Assembly: GCA_027625915.1 (NCBI GenBank)
Contig: JANTQA010000021.1
Location: forward strand, 2,852,001 to 2,916,000
Reading direction: 5' to 3'
Source: Anaeramoeba flamelloides
Taxonomy: Eukaryota > Metamonada > Anaeramoebidae
DNA: 64,000 nucleotides
Below, piece by piece: positions 11,918 through 25,100 of this stretch; position 1 is the stretch's first letter, and each line of letters opens with the position of its first letter. The notes below the pieces were generated by a model that saw only the letters and a list, made by a program, of their open reading frames with translations, was not told the origin of the DNA and searched no databases. Both the position numbers and the translations under genes were made by a program.

Positions 11918-14900
11918 TTACAATAAATTTTCTAAATGGTTAATTATTGATTGTATATTGGGACGATTTTCAGGGTCGTGATCCCAACACATTGTGATTA
12001 ATTCATAAAATAAATCATTTTCCTGTATTTCTGGCCGTTGCTTTTTGATACCAACTATTATTGAAAATTGAAAAGGGTTAATTTCTTTGAAAGGTATTTC
12101 ACGTTTTGAAATTTCCCAGAGTATTATTCCTAATGAATAAATGTCTATTTTATTTGTATAATTTTGCTCCCCCCTTAACAATTCCGGTGCCATCCATCTC
12201 GGTGTTCCAACAATTGTGTTGTTTTGAACATTCCGAGAGGAATTAATCGTTTTGGCCAACCCAAAGTCGATTATTTTGATGTTAGATTGATGGTCTAAGA
12301 GGATGTTGGGTGATTTTAAATCTCGATGGACAAGGTTGTTTGAGTGGAGATAATGGACACCTCTTGAAATTTGCAATGCGATTTGAATTTTTTTTTTTTT
12401 AGATATTTTAATATTCTTTTGTAATTTTGTATAAAGATCTCCTCCATTGCAATATTCTGTAACAAACAATAATGGCTGTGTTTCAGTACATGCGCCATAA
12501 AAGGTTAAAATATTTGGGTTTCTTAAAGAGCATAGCACTAAGAATTCTTGCATGAAGGAATTGATTTGTTCGGTATCAAATTTATTGGATTGTTTGAGTT
12601 TAGATATTGCTACAACATTGCCTAGCCATTTCCCCTTATAAACCTTTTTACTAGATCCCTCTCCGATTTTTTGGATTATGGTTAAATGATCTCTTGGTAT
12701 TTCATGGAATCTTGTTGAATTCGTTGCATTTTTTTGAAGTATTGGTGATTGGTTAAACATTTCATTTTGGTCAAATTCTAAAATGGTTCTTAGAATTTTA
12801 CTAGAGCCACTTTTAAATAATTTTTTCCTTCTTATAGGATCTGTGGTATAATTTTTTTCTAATTTTATTTTTGTTGATCTAACTGGGGACTGTAATTGTG
12901 ATTTTGATTTCTTTCTTTTTTTTTCTTTGCTTTTATTTTTTTTTGGTGTGTGCTTTGGCTTGACTTCATCTTTATCATTTTTTTCACTGCTACTACTGCT
13001 GCTGCTGCTGATACTATCATTGCTACTGATGTTCTTGTTTTGGTTCTTGTTGTTGTTATTGTTACCTGAATTGTTAATTAATTCTATTGTGTATTTTGTA
13101 GGTTTTATTGGAATTGAACGAGATCTACTAAATTTGGATTTATTCTTTTTTGATTTTTTAGAAACAAATTCCTTAATTTCTCTTATAGCGATTTGGTTAT
13201 TTTTATTATTTGCATTGATCAGCGGTGTAACACCCTAATTTATCAATAATTTGAAAATGTAGATGAAAATATCAAAAAAAAAATAGTTAAAAATATTCAT
13301 TTAATTTTGTTTTATCATGACATACAATTAAAGAATGTTTTTATTTGGTTTTCAAAATTTTAAATAAAAAATAAAATATATCTCTGAGGATATATAAATT
13401 GTAAATTGTAACAAAAATCTTTAAAAATGGTATTTTTTTATTTTACACTTATGATAGGAAAGGTGTTGTCTAACTTTGATGTTTTCTTTTCCTTTAACAA
13501 TTTTACATAATATTTTCCCTTTAAATTGTAGAGAAGGTCACAGTACATTGAGAATTTTAATTTAATTTCGCTTTGAATATAATTTATGCAATATTCAAAA
13601 TAATTAAATACCAGTCTGTCTTTTAATTTAAACATCACAAATTTTTTTAAAATTAATCTAAAAATGCATTCTAGTATAGTATGCTGATAAAAAGATGTGG
13701 GTTCAATCATGATTTTTTGTAAAATAAGTTTAAGGTTTTATAAAATTATCTCTAGATAAAGGTAATTTTTTGTACTTACTTTTCATGAGAAAATTCAAAA
13801 AACAAAAATAAAGATCTTCAATTTGAAAAAATTTAAATTATGAATAAAAAATTCAAAGGATCCAAAGAATAAAATTTAACTTTTAAAAAAAAATTATCAA
13901 AGTTTCTTCTTCACAAAAATCTAAAAAAAAAAAAAAAAATTAAATTAAATTGATTTCGTAAAAAAACAAATACATAGAACAAAAAAAAAAAAACCAACAG
14001 TAGCCCAAAGTCAGAGAATCTATCAAATATTCCAGAAAATACCCGAAAATCGAAAATACCCGAAAATTTTTAAACAACAAAAAAACACTTTTTGAACAAC
14101 TTCGAAGAAACCCTAGTGGCAATATACTTGGTTTAAAGGTAAATTTGGAATTTTATATTGGAGAAAAAATTTTTTTGACTGAAAATATAACATGCAAAAA
14201 ATTTAAATTTTAGGGAATAGTATTCAATCCATTTTGTGTGAAAGGAATTGGTTTCTTAGATGACTGTAACATTTCTGATCATTTCGATGTGTTATTAACT
14301 AAATCAGAGAAAATGTACTTGTTAAGAAAATTTCTAATTGTGTATCATTACCCATAATTTTGTAATCTTGAATACAATCCAAAAATAGCCGAGTAATATC
14401 TAATCGTTCAATACATATCCATAATCTTACACAAAGTGAACCAAGCTAAGCCTTATTTTACTTTTAATTTCATAAATGAAACTGGTTTAACCAAAACATA
14501 AAAACTAACCACATACCATACAAACACAACACACACGGAACCCAAACATACTCTGACATACATATACACTTACCCTGATAAGGACCAACAATTACTCAAA
14601 TATACTCAAAAGGTACCAAAAACTCTTTAGAGGGGATATTCAAGTAGAAAATTCGAAAAATATCTTTTGTCTGAAAGTAAAAATGTTATTTTATCGTTAA
14701 ACTGAGTATATTGGTATGAGAGTTTCTTCAAAGTTGTTCAAAAAGTGTTTTTTTGTGGTTTAGCAATTTTTGGGTATTTCCGGGAATATTTCAAACACCC
14801 ATGTCAGAAAATTCAATTAACAAAAAAAAAGTCGAACAGGATCCCAATTACGAAAGTTCATATTTTGAAAAAGAAAAATAATACTTTTCTTGTTTTATCT

Positions 14901-17311
14901 TTTTAAATACTTCGATTTCTTCAATTTAAAACAAATTGATTTTTTGAAGGGGTTAACTTTATCATAGGTTCGCCTTTAATTAAATTATACTGTGATTATG
15001 GTAAATTATATTTGTAAACTAGAGTCAAACAGCTTTAAAAAATCCGGTATACATATTATTAACCAATAAATTATTGGAATTTTTTACTAATGGTCACAAT
15101 TAAAAATTAGTCTTTTTGGAAGGTTTTTTTTTATTACTTTTCCAAATCTACAAATAAAAGCCCAAAATGATAGTATTTTCGAATTTAATAATTGATATTT
15201 AGAACTCCAAAAGTAAAAAATATTTTTTCAATAATTATTAATAAAAAAACCTAAAAGATTGATTATCATTTTTGTTTCCTTTTTATATGGCTAATTGTAT
15301 TTTCACGAGTTTCTAATATGTGGAAATAATTTGGTAAAAATATTCTCTCGCTTAATTATTTCAATTTTTTGAGCTAGTAATATATATTTCAAGAACAAAT
15401 TTAAGAACGATATTTTTCAACTTCTAAAATCTGAATATTTATGATTCAACCTTTAAATTTGTCTTGAAGTGTAGAGTTTTTTTTTTTCGAAAATTCTTTG
15501 GATTTTTACTCATACAATTCTTATTTTTAATTGATGAGATCAACATTTCGTACTATTTTAGTAAGTGAATTTTAGAGAAATTTGAACTATGGGGCAACTA
15601 ATTCTAATTTACCTTCAATAACGGTATTATATAATCCTCGTATTCTCTTTGGTAGAAGCTAATTATTTTAATAAATATTTAATCCTAACAAAAAGAAAAA
15701 AGCCAATCTTTTCCTTCTTTTATATTTACAAGATGTCTTAAATTTCTTCAATTTAAAACAAATTGTTTTCCATAAGTGCACAATCAATTTGTTTTGAATT
15801 TGTGGTTATTTTGTAATTATCTATATTGGACAAATAAAGATTTTTAGAACATTCTTTCTTTAAAAAACACTCATTTGAGAAATTAAACAAATGAAATAAA
15901 AAAAATCTTCAAGATTTCAAAAAGCGTCAAAGATCGCTATGTTAAAACTAACACAGTTGGATTCAATATGATATTCAAAATGCTTCAAATTGGAAATTGA
16001 GGATCGATCTTTGGTGTTTTTTTCTCAAAATGTCGTCTTTTTTGATTGTTGATTTTTGGAGATCGATCTTCTGGTTCATTACGATTTGTTTTTAATTGAA
16101 CCAAGAAAACATGAAAATTACAAAAAATTTTTTTTTAACTTTAAGAGCCCAGTACTTGGATCAAAAACAATTTGTGAAGGAAATTTTAAAGAAAGAAAAA
16201 TTTTTTTAATTCTTTTGGAATAAAAGTTTTTTTCCAGAATTTTGGAAATATTTTTTTATTTTTCAGAAAGATCAGTTTGTTGTAGAGTAATTTGCCTTTT
16301 TCCAAAAACAATTTTTTTTTTTTCTTTTAAAAAAAGCTCAAATTAAACGGAAAACCCAAAGAGCAACAAAGGAAAAAAAAAAAAAAAAAAAAAGACTATT
16401 TGTTGATCTAAATAATTAAATAATTGAAGGAAATCAGTTTTGAGTTTAAACAATAATTATTGGCAGTGTTCAAAGAATACTCATCAAACATAAAAAAGAA
16501 GAGAAATATAACAAAGAAGAATAAAAAAGAAAAAAAAAAAAAAAAGAAACAAGAATATTCTTACTTTGTTGTCTGAAAGGGAAGGGTTTGCACCTTTTTC
16601 TAATAAAAATGTAATCAAACCTTTTTTCTTAATTGTACTATTTGTCAAAATAAAAAGTGGGGTCATTCCATTCGCGTCGCGGTGGTTAAGAAGTGTTCCG
16701 CTGGTTATAAAGTTTTGGAAAATAGCTTTTTTCAGCTTTGGGTGATTTTGACAAAAAATATGAAATGCTGTTTGCTGCTTGTGCGAATCGATCAATTTTG
16801 GATCTGCACCAAAGTTTAATAACAACTGGATACAGTAAATGTCACTAAATTGGTTATTGCAAAGCAAATGGAGTGGTGTGGATTTTAAATGAGTTTCACA
16901 GTTAATATCGATGTCTTTGGTTTTGAGGAAAAGTTGGATTTTTTCAATTTTGACTTTTTGATTTGAACAAAGAAAGTGCAAGGGGAGACAATGTGTTTCA
17001 CTTTCTTTCAGGTTGGGGTTTGCGCCTGCAGCTAATAGTGTCTTTATTGTTTCCAAATCGCATGAGTTTTTACACAAATGGTGAAGGGCTGTGGAGTGTG
17101 GGTGTGATGTCTGTGCAAGATTTGGATCGGCTCCAATTTTTAACAGGTATCGAACAGACTCGACGCTGGTGGTTGCTAACGAGCACACACGCATTAGTGC
17201 TGTTAAGCCCTCCTCTGTTTTAGAATTTACATTGCTCTCTTTGATGTGCTTCTTTATCGTGTCGAAATCGCCCCAATTAATAGATTGTACTAGTTTAGTC
17301 CCGATCATCAT
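11918..17311 (-). CDS. Ankyrin-repeat TKL-type protein kinase with relocated catalytic lysine (two exons)
   Basis: Exon 1 is 17311-16565 and exon 2 is 13234-11918. The 3330 nt intron starts GTAAGA and ends TTAG, in phase 0. The joint falls inside one ankyrin repeat: exon 1 ends GANPSLSDNK and exon 2 begins GVTPLINANN, which together make a proper repeat and support the splice. The 687-residue product has about seven ankyrin repeats (residues 5-270), a Ser/Lys/Asn-rich linker (about 275-425) and a kinase domain (about 431-687). The HRDLKSPN catalytic loop (552-559), DFG (572-574) and GTPRWMAPE are intact, and the kinase resembles TKL/MAPKKK-like Ser/Thr kinases. Oddity: the beta-3 lysine of the VAIK motif is Ser460 (VAISKLK), and the third glycine of the P-loop is Lys445 (GEGSSK). 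That is the substitution pair that defines WNK kinases. Ankyrin repeats normally bind partner proteins. Architecture is firm; substrate is unknown. Confidence 0.87.
12980..13012 (-). repeat. Poly-Ser trinucleotide tract in the kinase linker
   Basis: A run of ACT/GCT triplets (+ strand) encodes eight consecutive Ser residues in the disordered linker between ankyrin and kinase domains, followed by an Asn/Lys-rich stretch. Confidence 0.7.
14012..14800. mobile_element. Possible foldback element in the kinase intron
   Basis: The segment around 14040-14115 (ACCCGAAAATCG..., then AACACTTTTTGAACAACTTC) recurs inverted at 14712-14800 (GTTGTTCAAAAAGTGTTTTT, then TTTGGGTATTTCCGGG). The arms are about 90 bp and the spacer about 600 bp. 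The exact ends and target duplication are not clear, so it may be either an element or an inverted duplication. Confidence 0.5.
15400..15560 (+). repeat. Dispersed repeat, family F copy 1
   Basis: It shares the blocks TTAAATTTGTCTTGAAGTGT, AATTCTTTGGATTTTTACT and GATGAGATCAACA with 19490-19640 (inverted), 41320-41490 and 59655-59850 (inverted). These look like old fragments of one transposon family. No coding domain could be named. Confidence 0.55.
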
Positions 17312-19480
17312 GGTTTCAAACTCTTGATTATTTCTTAAATATTCGATTTGAATTTTTGATCTGTTGGTTTGGATGTCAATTAAATTGAGTACTTAAATGA
17401 GTCCAATAAAAATCAATCAATTTTGAAATTTTAATCAAAGTATTAGATTATTTTAATAACTTTTTTAAGTTGTTTCAAAAAAAAATGATTTTCTTGTATT
17501 TTCAGAGAGAATCTTGAATATTTTCTTCTGAGAGAGAGGAAACAATTTCTAATTGTCTATTGTTTTTGTTTTTCAACTGAACTTATTATCAAATTTTTTT
17601 CCAATTTTTATCTTAAATGAAATGGATTCTCCCTTTCTAACAGTAAAAAATTTATGGAATTAACGTAATTCTTCTTATTGTTCTTTAGAGTGGGTGGTAC
17701 ATTTAATTATTGTTTCTTCATTGATAATCCTAAAATTAATCTTGAATTTTTTTCTGCTCTTATGTACACACTTACAATTTTTGTCGTATTCTACTACTAA
17801 TTGTTCCTAGAGATTGGTTTTATTTAATGAACCTGATTTTTCCTCTTATTCTGAAAAGAGAAATTAGTTGAATAAAATCATTCGAAAACAAGAGTCATGA
17901 TTAATCCCCTCTCAAGCTATTTGAGTTCATTTTTGAAAAATGTTGGATAAAAATATATCCAAATTTTTTTTTTTTCATTTCGATTGTAAATTAATTAAAA
18001 TTTCCCTTTAAAAATATTGTTCATAATTGTTTATTTTGCCAGAGACAATTAAATTTATTATCTCTAGATATATATATTGTAACACTAAAATTATATGATA
18101 AACCAAATTATTTAATATCCTTAAAAGAGAGAGAAAACAAAATTCACTTAATTATTATTTCCCTTCGTGTGATTTAGATACATTAAAAAAACTTTAAGAA
18201 AACATCACCAAACATCAGTTATTGATGTCAACAAGATCTCTACGATATTATTCTTAAATTACTTTATAAATTGGTTTAATAACACTAAAACTATTAGAAA
18301 ATACGTGAAGAGTTTTCCACTTTTTAGAAACAATTTATAATCGACGAATTTAAAAAGTGTGACAAAAATGTATCAAGTTAATTTGTAAAAACAAACCAAC
18401 AACTTTAAAGGAGTCTTTTCTGAACCACTTCATAAAAATAATTTGATCTATTTTAAAAATCAACATATCTATTTTCCAAGAAATAAAGGAATTTTTTCAA
18501 ATTTTTTTCATATTTTTCTCTACTCATTAAAGTAGATGAAAACAAAAAAAAAATTTGTCTATGGGGTTTAGAATTCTTTTTGGAAAAGTTATAATCAAGT
18601 TAATCTAAGAACAAATTGGTTTTCATTTTTTCTTTTTGGTACAATCAATTTCCTTTAAGGGGTTAGTATTGGGAATTGAGTTTCAAAATTAAAGTGTATT
18701 AGCAATGTTTCCAAACTTCATTGATGTTTAGTGTTCTAATATCTCTAAAAATTGTATTAAAAAAATAGGACAAAAGTAATTACAAGGAAAAACTAAATTC
18801 TGAAAATTAAAGTTAGCCAAAACTAGAGATTGGATTTCAGTTCTATATCTTTTATAAATTATTTTTTCCAAGTTGTCATAATTTTATGTAATTAAGTAAA
18901 GATAGTCATTAAACTCATTAAGTTTCGAATACTCTCACTTTTTCAAAATTGCAGACTTAGTAAAAAAACACCAATTTTTTGGGTGCATTTTTTTTTTTTT
19001 TTTTTTTAAATAAGTTACAACGAATTAACTTTAGATTGAACACTAGAAAGAAAAAAGAATAAATGTTAAAACAATTTGTTGAAAAAAAAAACAGGATATA
19101 TATATTTATACTTTTACATAAAAAAAAATAAAATGATAAAAAATTTCCCAAAAATGGAAATAAAATCATTTTTTCAATTTAATTTAGTGATATCTTTTGA
19201 TTGAAATATTTTATACTATTTTGAAATTGAAAAATATGATTCTTTTTAGATTATTAAAAAAATATATTAAATAATCTCCCCATCTAATTTAAATAAAAAA
19301 TTCAAAAATTTTACAGTTAAAAATGAAAAAAAATATTCCTGAAAATTTTCATTTTTTTTTCAATTCCCATTAATATCTAATAAAATTGTAAACCCTTTTC
19401 AAAATTGTTATGTATAATAATGTTTATTATCTAATTGTATTTCAAAAATACATAATTTAGAGATTATTTTTTTAAAAAAA
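17312..19480. other. Intergenic DNA upstream of the ankyrin-kinase gene
   Basis: AT-rich sequence with no coding or repeat feature that I can support. Small frames such as 18957-19169 are mostly Phe/Lys homopolymer translations. Confidence 0.5.
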
Positions 19481-19489
19481 TTTCTGAGT

Positions 19490-19640
19490 TATGGTTGATC
19501 CGAATCAATTGAAAATTATCTCAGTATTAGTTAAAAACCAAAGAATTTTAGAAAAAAAAACCCTACACTTCAAGAAAAATTTAACGATTGTATTATCTAT
19601 GCTCAGAATTTAGAGTTGAAAATTTTCTTTCTTAAATTTG
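19490..19640 (-). repeat. Dispersed repeat, family F copy 2
   Basis: Inverted relative to 15400-15560. It shares TGATCCGAATCAATTGAAAA, CCAAAGAATTTTAGAAAAA and CTACACTTCAAGAAAAATTT in reverse complement. Confidence 0.55.
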
Positions 19641-20992
19641 TCTTGGAAAAGTAGATTAGTTTCATTGCCAATGATTATATAAAGGCCATCGAATATATTA
19701 AAGAGGGAATTTCAAAGTGGTTGAATTCAAGATTTAGAATCTAACAAGCTTACAAAATATACACCGCCATGGAAGTAATCGAAACTTAATTTATTTTTCA
19801 AAAAGATAAAAAAAAGTATAGGAAATAATAGGGAAGAAAAAATGATGAAAAATTATTGAGGAAAGAAGTTTTCATAATTGAAAGAATTCTGAGTTTTTTC
19901 AAACAAAAGAATTTTTAACGATGAGTAATTAACCTTTATTATACTTTTAGTAACTATTAGATTTGAAGCCCAAAAAATTGGAATTGAAAAAAAAAATTAA
20001 CTTATACATGTGTAGGACAAAAACGGAATTTTTCATTTTTTGTAGATTAGGGTTATTAATAGAGTTATTCTAGGAGAAAATAGCTTAACAATTGTTTTGA
20101 TTTTTAAAATCCATACTAAACTCTTTTACAAATAAAAAGGAAGAGAAAATTTCAAGAATTATTTATGATTATGTCAAAATAATTGTAGTGTCGTTATAAA
20201 ATCTAAGAAACTCTTTTAGATTATATAAAAACACTCAACTGAATAATTAAAACTCATTAAAATAGAACAATAAAAATTAAAATTAAATTAATTTAAAAAC
20301 TGATGTACTCTTTTATATGAAATAAGAAATCTCGTTTTGTAAATTACAGAAAAAAAAATATCAAATCAATTAAAACCATTAAAAAAGTTGAATTGGGGAA
20401 AAGTTCTTTAAATTCTATTGATAACTCTTTAAACGTCAAAATTTTGTTATTTAAAGTTCTCATTTTCAATATAAATTCGCAATTCATATCTATATTTTGT
20501 TTGAATTATTTTTTTCAATATTTTCTTTTTTCTTTGTTCCAGAAATCAATCCAATAATGTTCATTCTTAATTCCTGTATCTAGCTCATTCAAAATCAAAC
20601 GTAAATGTGTCCCTTTTTATATTGATATATTATTTCCAAATTGGTTTCTTCTTTATCTTGTTTTATTCATTTTATAAATATTCAATATCCAAAAATAAAA
20701 ATAAAAAAACAAAAAATAAAAAAATGAATAATTAAAAAGAAAATCACCAACAAGTAATTATCTTATTTAACAATCACATTCAAGAATATTGATGATTTGA
20801 GATGTTAACCATTTTATTTGAAAACATGTTTATATAGTTAAATTCAATTCTGGCTGGAAGTGATGATATGAAGATATTTACAGCAACAATTACTTTATCC
20901 CTACCTTGTAAATATTATTTTAACAAGTGATTTTCATAGTGTAAAAATATTGATATTACTAGTTAGCTTTATAAAACAGAAACAAAAATAAC

Positions 20993-21054
20993 ATATCTTT
21001 CTATTTTTATGTTGATAGTTATTGAGTTAATCACTAAAAATAAAAAAATTGAAA
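20993..21054 (+). repeat. Short dispersed repeat, copy 1 (about 60 bp)
   Basis: The block around TGTTGATAGTTATTGAGTTA recurs inverted at 23343-23403 at about 90% identity. A weaker version lies near 59985-60050. No function is apparent. The rest of 19641-21309 shows nothing else that I can support. Confidence 0.5.
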
Positions 21055-21309
21055 AAATAGTTATTTTTGGAATCATATTATTAATAATCTGTAAATAGCA
21101 CCGGCGTTATTATTTTGAGTATCCAGCTCCTTATTGGAATTTAAATTAAAAAAAAAATTAAAAAAATGTCAATGTGAATGAGAATATTAATAAAAAATCC
21201 AATAATTTATTATTCAATCATGTTTTTAATTATTTTTTTCAAAATCTTTAAACCCAATTGTACAAATATGATATACTTCCAGTCCGAAAATATGTTAATT
21301 ATATACAAA

Positions 21310-21892
21310 TAAGCTATTTCCAAGAAAGTGGGGCAAATTTATTTTTAAAATATATTTATGTAACACATTCTTCAAAAAAGGATTTAAATATATAAAATCA
21401 TTAACCACTTTAAATTCTTGATAATAATTCAATTTTTTTGTTAGTATTGTATTGCATAAATAAAATATATTAAAATTTCTGATCTCGATTTTATCTGATA
21501 TTTTTTTATGGTGAAAATTGCAGTTCATTATTTTCTTTTTGATCGAAAAGATCATTTTCATAACTTGTATAATCCCATCAAAATTTAAAATATAATTAAA
21601 AACATATAATTGCCTCTTTGTGTTTAAAAAATCATTTGTTCCCTTTCCATATTTCCGGTTTTTTATTGAAATTGGTCGTACATTGCTTTAACCAAAAAAA
21701 GTACTATTTTTTTTTTCATTTTTTGGGAATATTTCAACTAACATGTTTTGAATTAAATACATAAGTGGTTTGTTCAATCGGTATAAATATTAAACTTAAT
21801 TTGGTATAGTTGATTAATGATTACAATCACTAAAAAAGATTATTTTTTATGAAATATAAAAAAAAATGCCCCACTTTTTTGGAAATACCTTA
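21310..21892 (-). mobile_element. Non-autonomous DNA transposon, family A copy 2
   Basis: A 583 bp unit running TAAGCTATTTCCAAGAAAGT to ACTTTTTTGGAAATACCTTA. It is the inverted counterpart of copy 1 (644-1231), with matching interior and the best-preserved terminal repeats in the window (TAAG-TATTTCCAA-AAAGTG plus GGGCA). TA is present at both ends. Confidence 0.82.
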
Positions 21893-21987
21893 TGGGTTGA
21901 TGGTAACGCCTTATAACATTTTCAATAAATAAATGGTGAAAAACGTTGATATCAAGTTTTTGGTAACAAATTCTAAGTTTTTTATTC

Positions 21988-21988
<1 letters not shown>

Positions 21989-22019
<31 letters not shown>
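21989..22019 (+). repeat. Poly(A) run of about 31 bases
   Basis: The longest homopolymer in the window, just downstream of the family A element and before the 3' end of the RCC1-F-box-Arf gene. Its length may be a sequencing estimate. Confidence 0.7.
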
Positions 22020-22023
<4 letters not shown>

Positions 22024-22180
22024 AAAATAATAAAGGTAAATTATTTTCTTAAAATATGAAAGAACTAACCAATTTTTATTGTTAAAAAACAGATAATTAA
22101 AAAAATAAATAAAATAAATTGTTATCAAAATTAATAAAAGATGCCAAAGATAATTTTGAAATCAAAAAAAAATATTTGAA

Positions 22181-25100
22181 TTATTTGAATTTTGATTCAA
22201 TCCATTCCAACCCCTTTTCAAGATTCATGCCTGTTCTTGCTGAACATGGAATAATCACCCAATCGTGTTTTAATTGATTTAATTCATATCTCTTCACAAG
22301 TTCTTGTGTAGGAATTGTTGATTCAAGATCCCTCTTATTTGCATATATAAGAATTTTTACGTTTCTCAATTCAGAATCTTTCAGAGCAGTCAAAAAATTT
22401 TCTTTATCGTCATTAACATTTGTGCAGGATTTATTTGTATCAACTACCCAAATGATTACATTTGTATCAGCATAATAATGTCTCCATAGAGTACGTATTT
22501 TAAATTGGCCACCAATATCCTAAGATGATTTTTTTAAAAGTCAAAATATATAGAAAAAAGAAAAAAGCAATTGAGGAGAAAGACAAGATAAAAGCAAAAT
22601 GCAATTAGTCAATTGTATATTTGTTTATAAGTGAATTAACATTGAAATATGTGTGTTAGTTATTATTCTATAGAAAAAAAAAGTATCAACTTTAATTAAA
22701 ATTTAATTTTTTTTTTTTACATTAAGATTTATTTTTCATTTTTGAAAATAAAAAATAAAAGTTTTAAAATCTTTAATTCAATTATTAAAAACATATCTAA
22801 AATTCAAAATGTTAAGGACCTTTTAAATGGTTTATTTGTGAAATCATAATCAATTTAAAATAAACTAAATTTCATAATAAATGGCCCAATTTTTTTTTTT
22901 ACTTTTTTATATTTTATTTTTAGACGAAAAACAAATATTTCTAGTGTATAGAACTGACTATTAAAATAGAAATTTTTTTATTATAATAGATAACTTCAAT
23001 TTTTAAAAAAAATTTATTTTCAAAATTTGATTTTTAATGGGCCATTGATTTTGAAATGGAGTTTAGTATTATTATTGTTGTTAAACTTGATACTGTATGT
23101 AAAATGATTAAATTTTAGATCTATTGAAGATAACTTCAAATTTTATGTGATTTTTGTAATAATCTGTGAATTCTGTGATTTATGTGATTTCTATGAGTTT
23201 CCATAAATTTCTGTTATTTTGGGGTTCTCTTGAGAATTTAGATTACTAATAAAATTATAATTTGATGATTTTGAACTAAAAATATGTTCTAATGGAATCT
23301 TTACTAATAAAATAGGGTTATAAAAATAAAATGATATCATTTGAATTTTTTATATTTTTAGAGATTAACTCAATAACTATCGACATAAAAATAGAAAGAT
23401 AAGTATTTTTTTTTCTTTCATTATTTTATTTATTTTTTCAAATCTCTTTCTTTTTGGAGATTTTTATTTGTTTCCTTTGTGAAATTTTTTAAATTTAAAA
23501 TATTCAAGTTTGACCAAGTCTTCAAACCACTCTGATCTCACTTTTTTGATTGTTGGGAATACCCATGGCATTAATTTCTGTCATTATTTAGAATTTATAA
23601 ATACTGATAAATTCAAAAAAATGTTTTCAAGTTTTGTAGTTCACAATCCATTTTTGAAATTTTTTAAAGGACTATTCATATTTTATGATCTGTTCAGATT
23701 ACTTTTATAATCAGCAACATATTTATTGGCTTAATAAAGAATGTTGAGTCAAGATTTCTTGTTAAAATTTAAAATTTGTGGTTTTTTATCAGAACTTTAA
23801 AATTTGAAGCAAATCCATTTTTCTGCTATCTAAATTCGGAATTTGCCTTGAAAAGGTTAGAAAATTCAAAATACTTTAATGTGTCGGAGATTTCGATACA
23901 CTTCATTTTAAAATGTAATAGATTTTAGTTCAATGGTATAAATATACTTTAAGATAAAGTAGAAAGTAACAGGTGCAATATCAAAAAAAAAAAAAAAAAA
24001 AAAAATCTATTTTAAATTTGCCATTGCTAAGTTAAAAGAATTTCGAAAAGTTTTTGGGATCAATAAATGTTTTTCATTCGAATCGAAAATCCCTCAAAAA
24101 TTCTCTATTTTGCAATATTTTGAATTTCTTTTAATTGTCATTCTTTTAAACCATTTTTATTGGTTAAGGAGCCGTATTCCAATTCCCGAAAGAGCATAAA
24201 ATATGAATATCCCTTCAAATTCATTCATGAAAGATTTTTTTTTGGGTAATGAAAAGGTATATTTTATAAGAAAGTTGATTTTCGAAATTTCATTTGAAAG
24301 CAAGTATTTTGAAATTTGAGTTATTAAATATAAAAAAGTAGAAATTGAACTTTAAATTTTTTCAACATAATTTTGAATGTAACATTATAAAGCTAAAAAT
24401 ATAACATGATTTTCAATCTTGGAAATTTTTTTGATTTTTCAGAATAATCTTTTAAAAAATTGCGGTTTTGTTTGATTACAAACAAATTTTCTTAAATATA
24501 TTCAATAAAAATAAAATTAAATGAGAAGCAAAAAAAAAAAAAAAAAAACTGTTACATTTAAAATCAATTCTAATGATACTAGATCAATTTAATTTAGTAA
24601 TTTTGAATTTATCATTAGGTTATTTTTTATTTGAGAAATATAAAGAAAATTTATTGAATTTTCTTTTTATTTTTCAAATTAAAAAAATTCACCATTGGGT
24701 TTTCGAGTGTTACAGAAATAATAGAAAGGTACATTTATGTTTGCGTGTATACCGCAGAGTGCCGTCAAGTGTTGTGAGGTAACTGTTTTATTATTATTAT
24801 TTTTTTTTTTTGGTTTGAAAGAATTGAGTAAAATCAAAGATTTTAGTAAATCCTTTCAAATTAAAAAAAAAAAAAAAAAAAGAATTAATGAAAATGTTAT
24901 CAATATTTTCTGTTTTGTTTTGAAAACCATTATATTTTTGGTATCAAACAACAAATCCAGAGAAAATCTATCATTAAAATTATTTTGAATTTATTTTTCT
25001 AGATTTAAAAGAATTATGTAAAATCTTTGATTTTACTAAATTCTCTTAAATTAAAAAATAAATATGTACTTTATGGAACATTAACATACCCCCAAAACAC

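Larger units (their letters stand above)
13235..16564 (-). other. 3.3 kb intron of the ankyrin-kinase gene
   Basis: GT (16564-16563) to AG (13236-13235) intron. It holds an inverted repeat pair (14012-14108 with 14712-14800), one copy of the family F dispersed repeat (15400-15560) and a 90-codon frame at 13438-13710 on the same strand with no recognisable domain. Its size is much greater than the small introns at 61 kb and seems to come from transposon insertion. Confidence 0.75.

Noticed and set aside
11918-12760. A stand-alone kinase starting at the ATG at 12760
   Set aside because: The frame stays open upstream to 13234, where it begins with half an ankyrin repeat after an AG acceptor, and the other half ends at a GT donor at 16565.
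13438-13710. 90-codon frame inside the kinase intron
   Set aside because: Composition is plausible but there is no domain, no second copy and no splice logic linking it to the kinase gene.
22181-22393. A 70-codon independent gene
   Set aside because: It is the C-terminal part of the Arf domain. The exon extends to 22519 and joins the RCC1-F-box exon.
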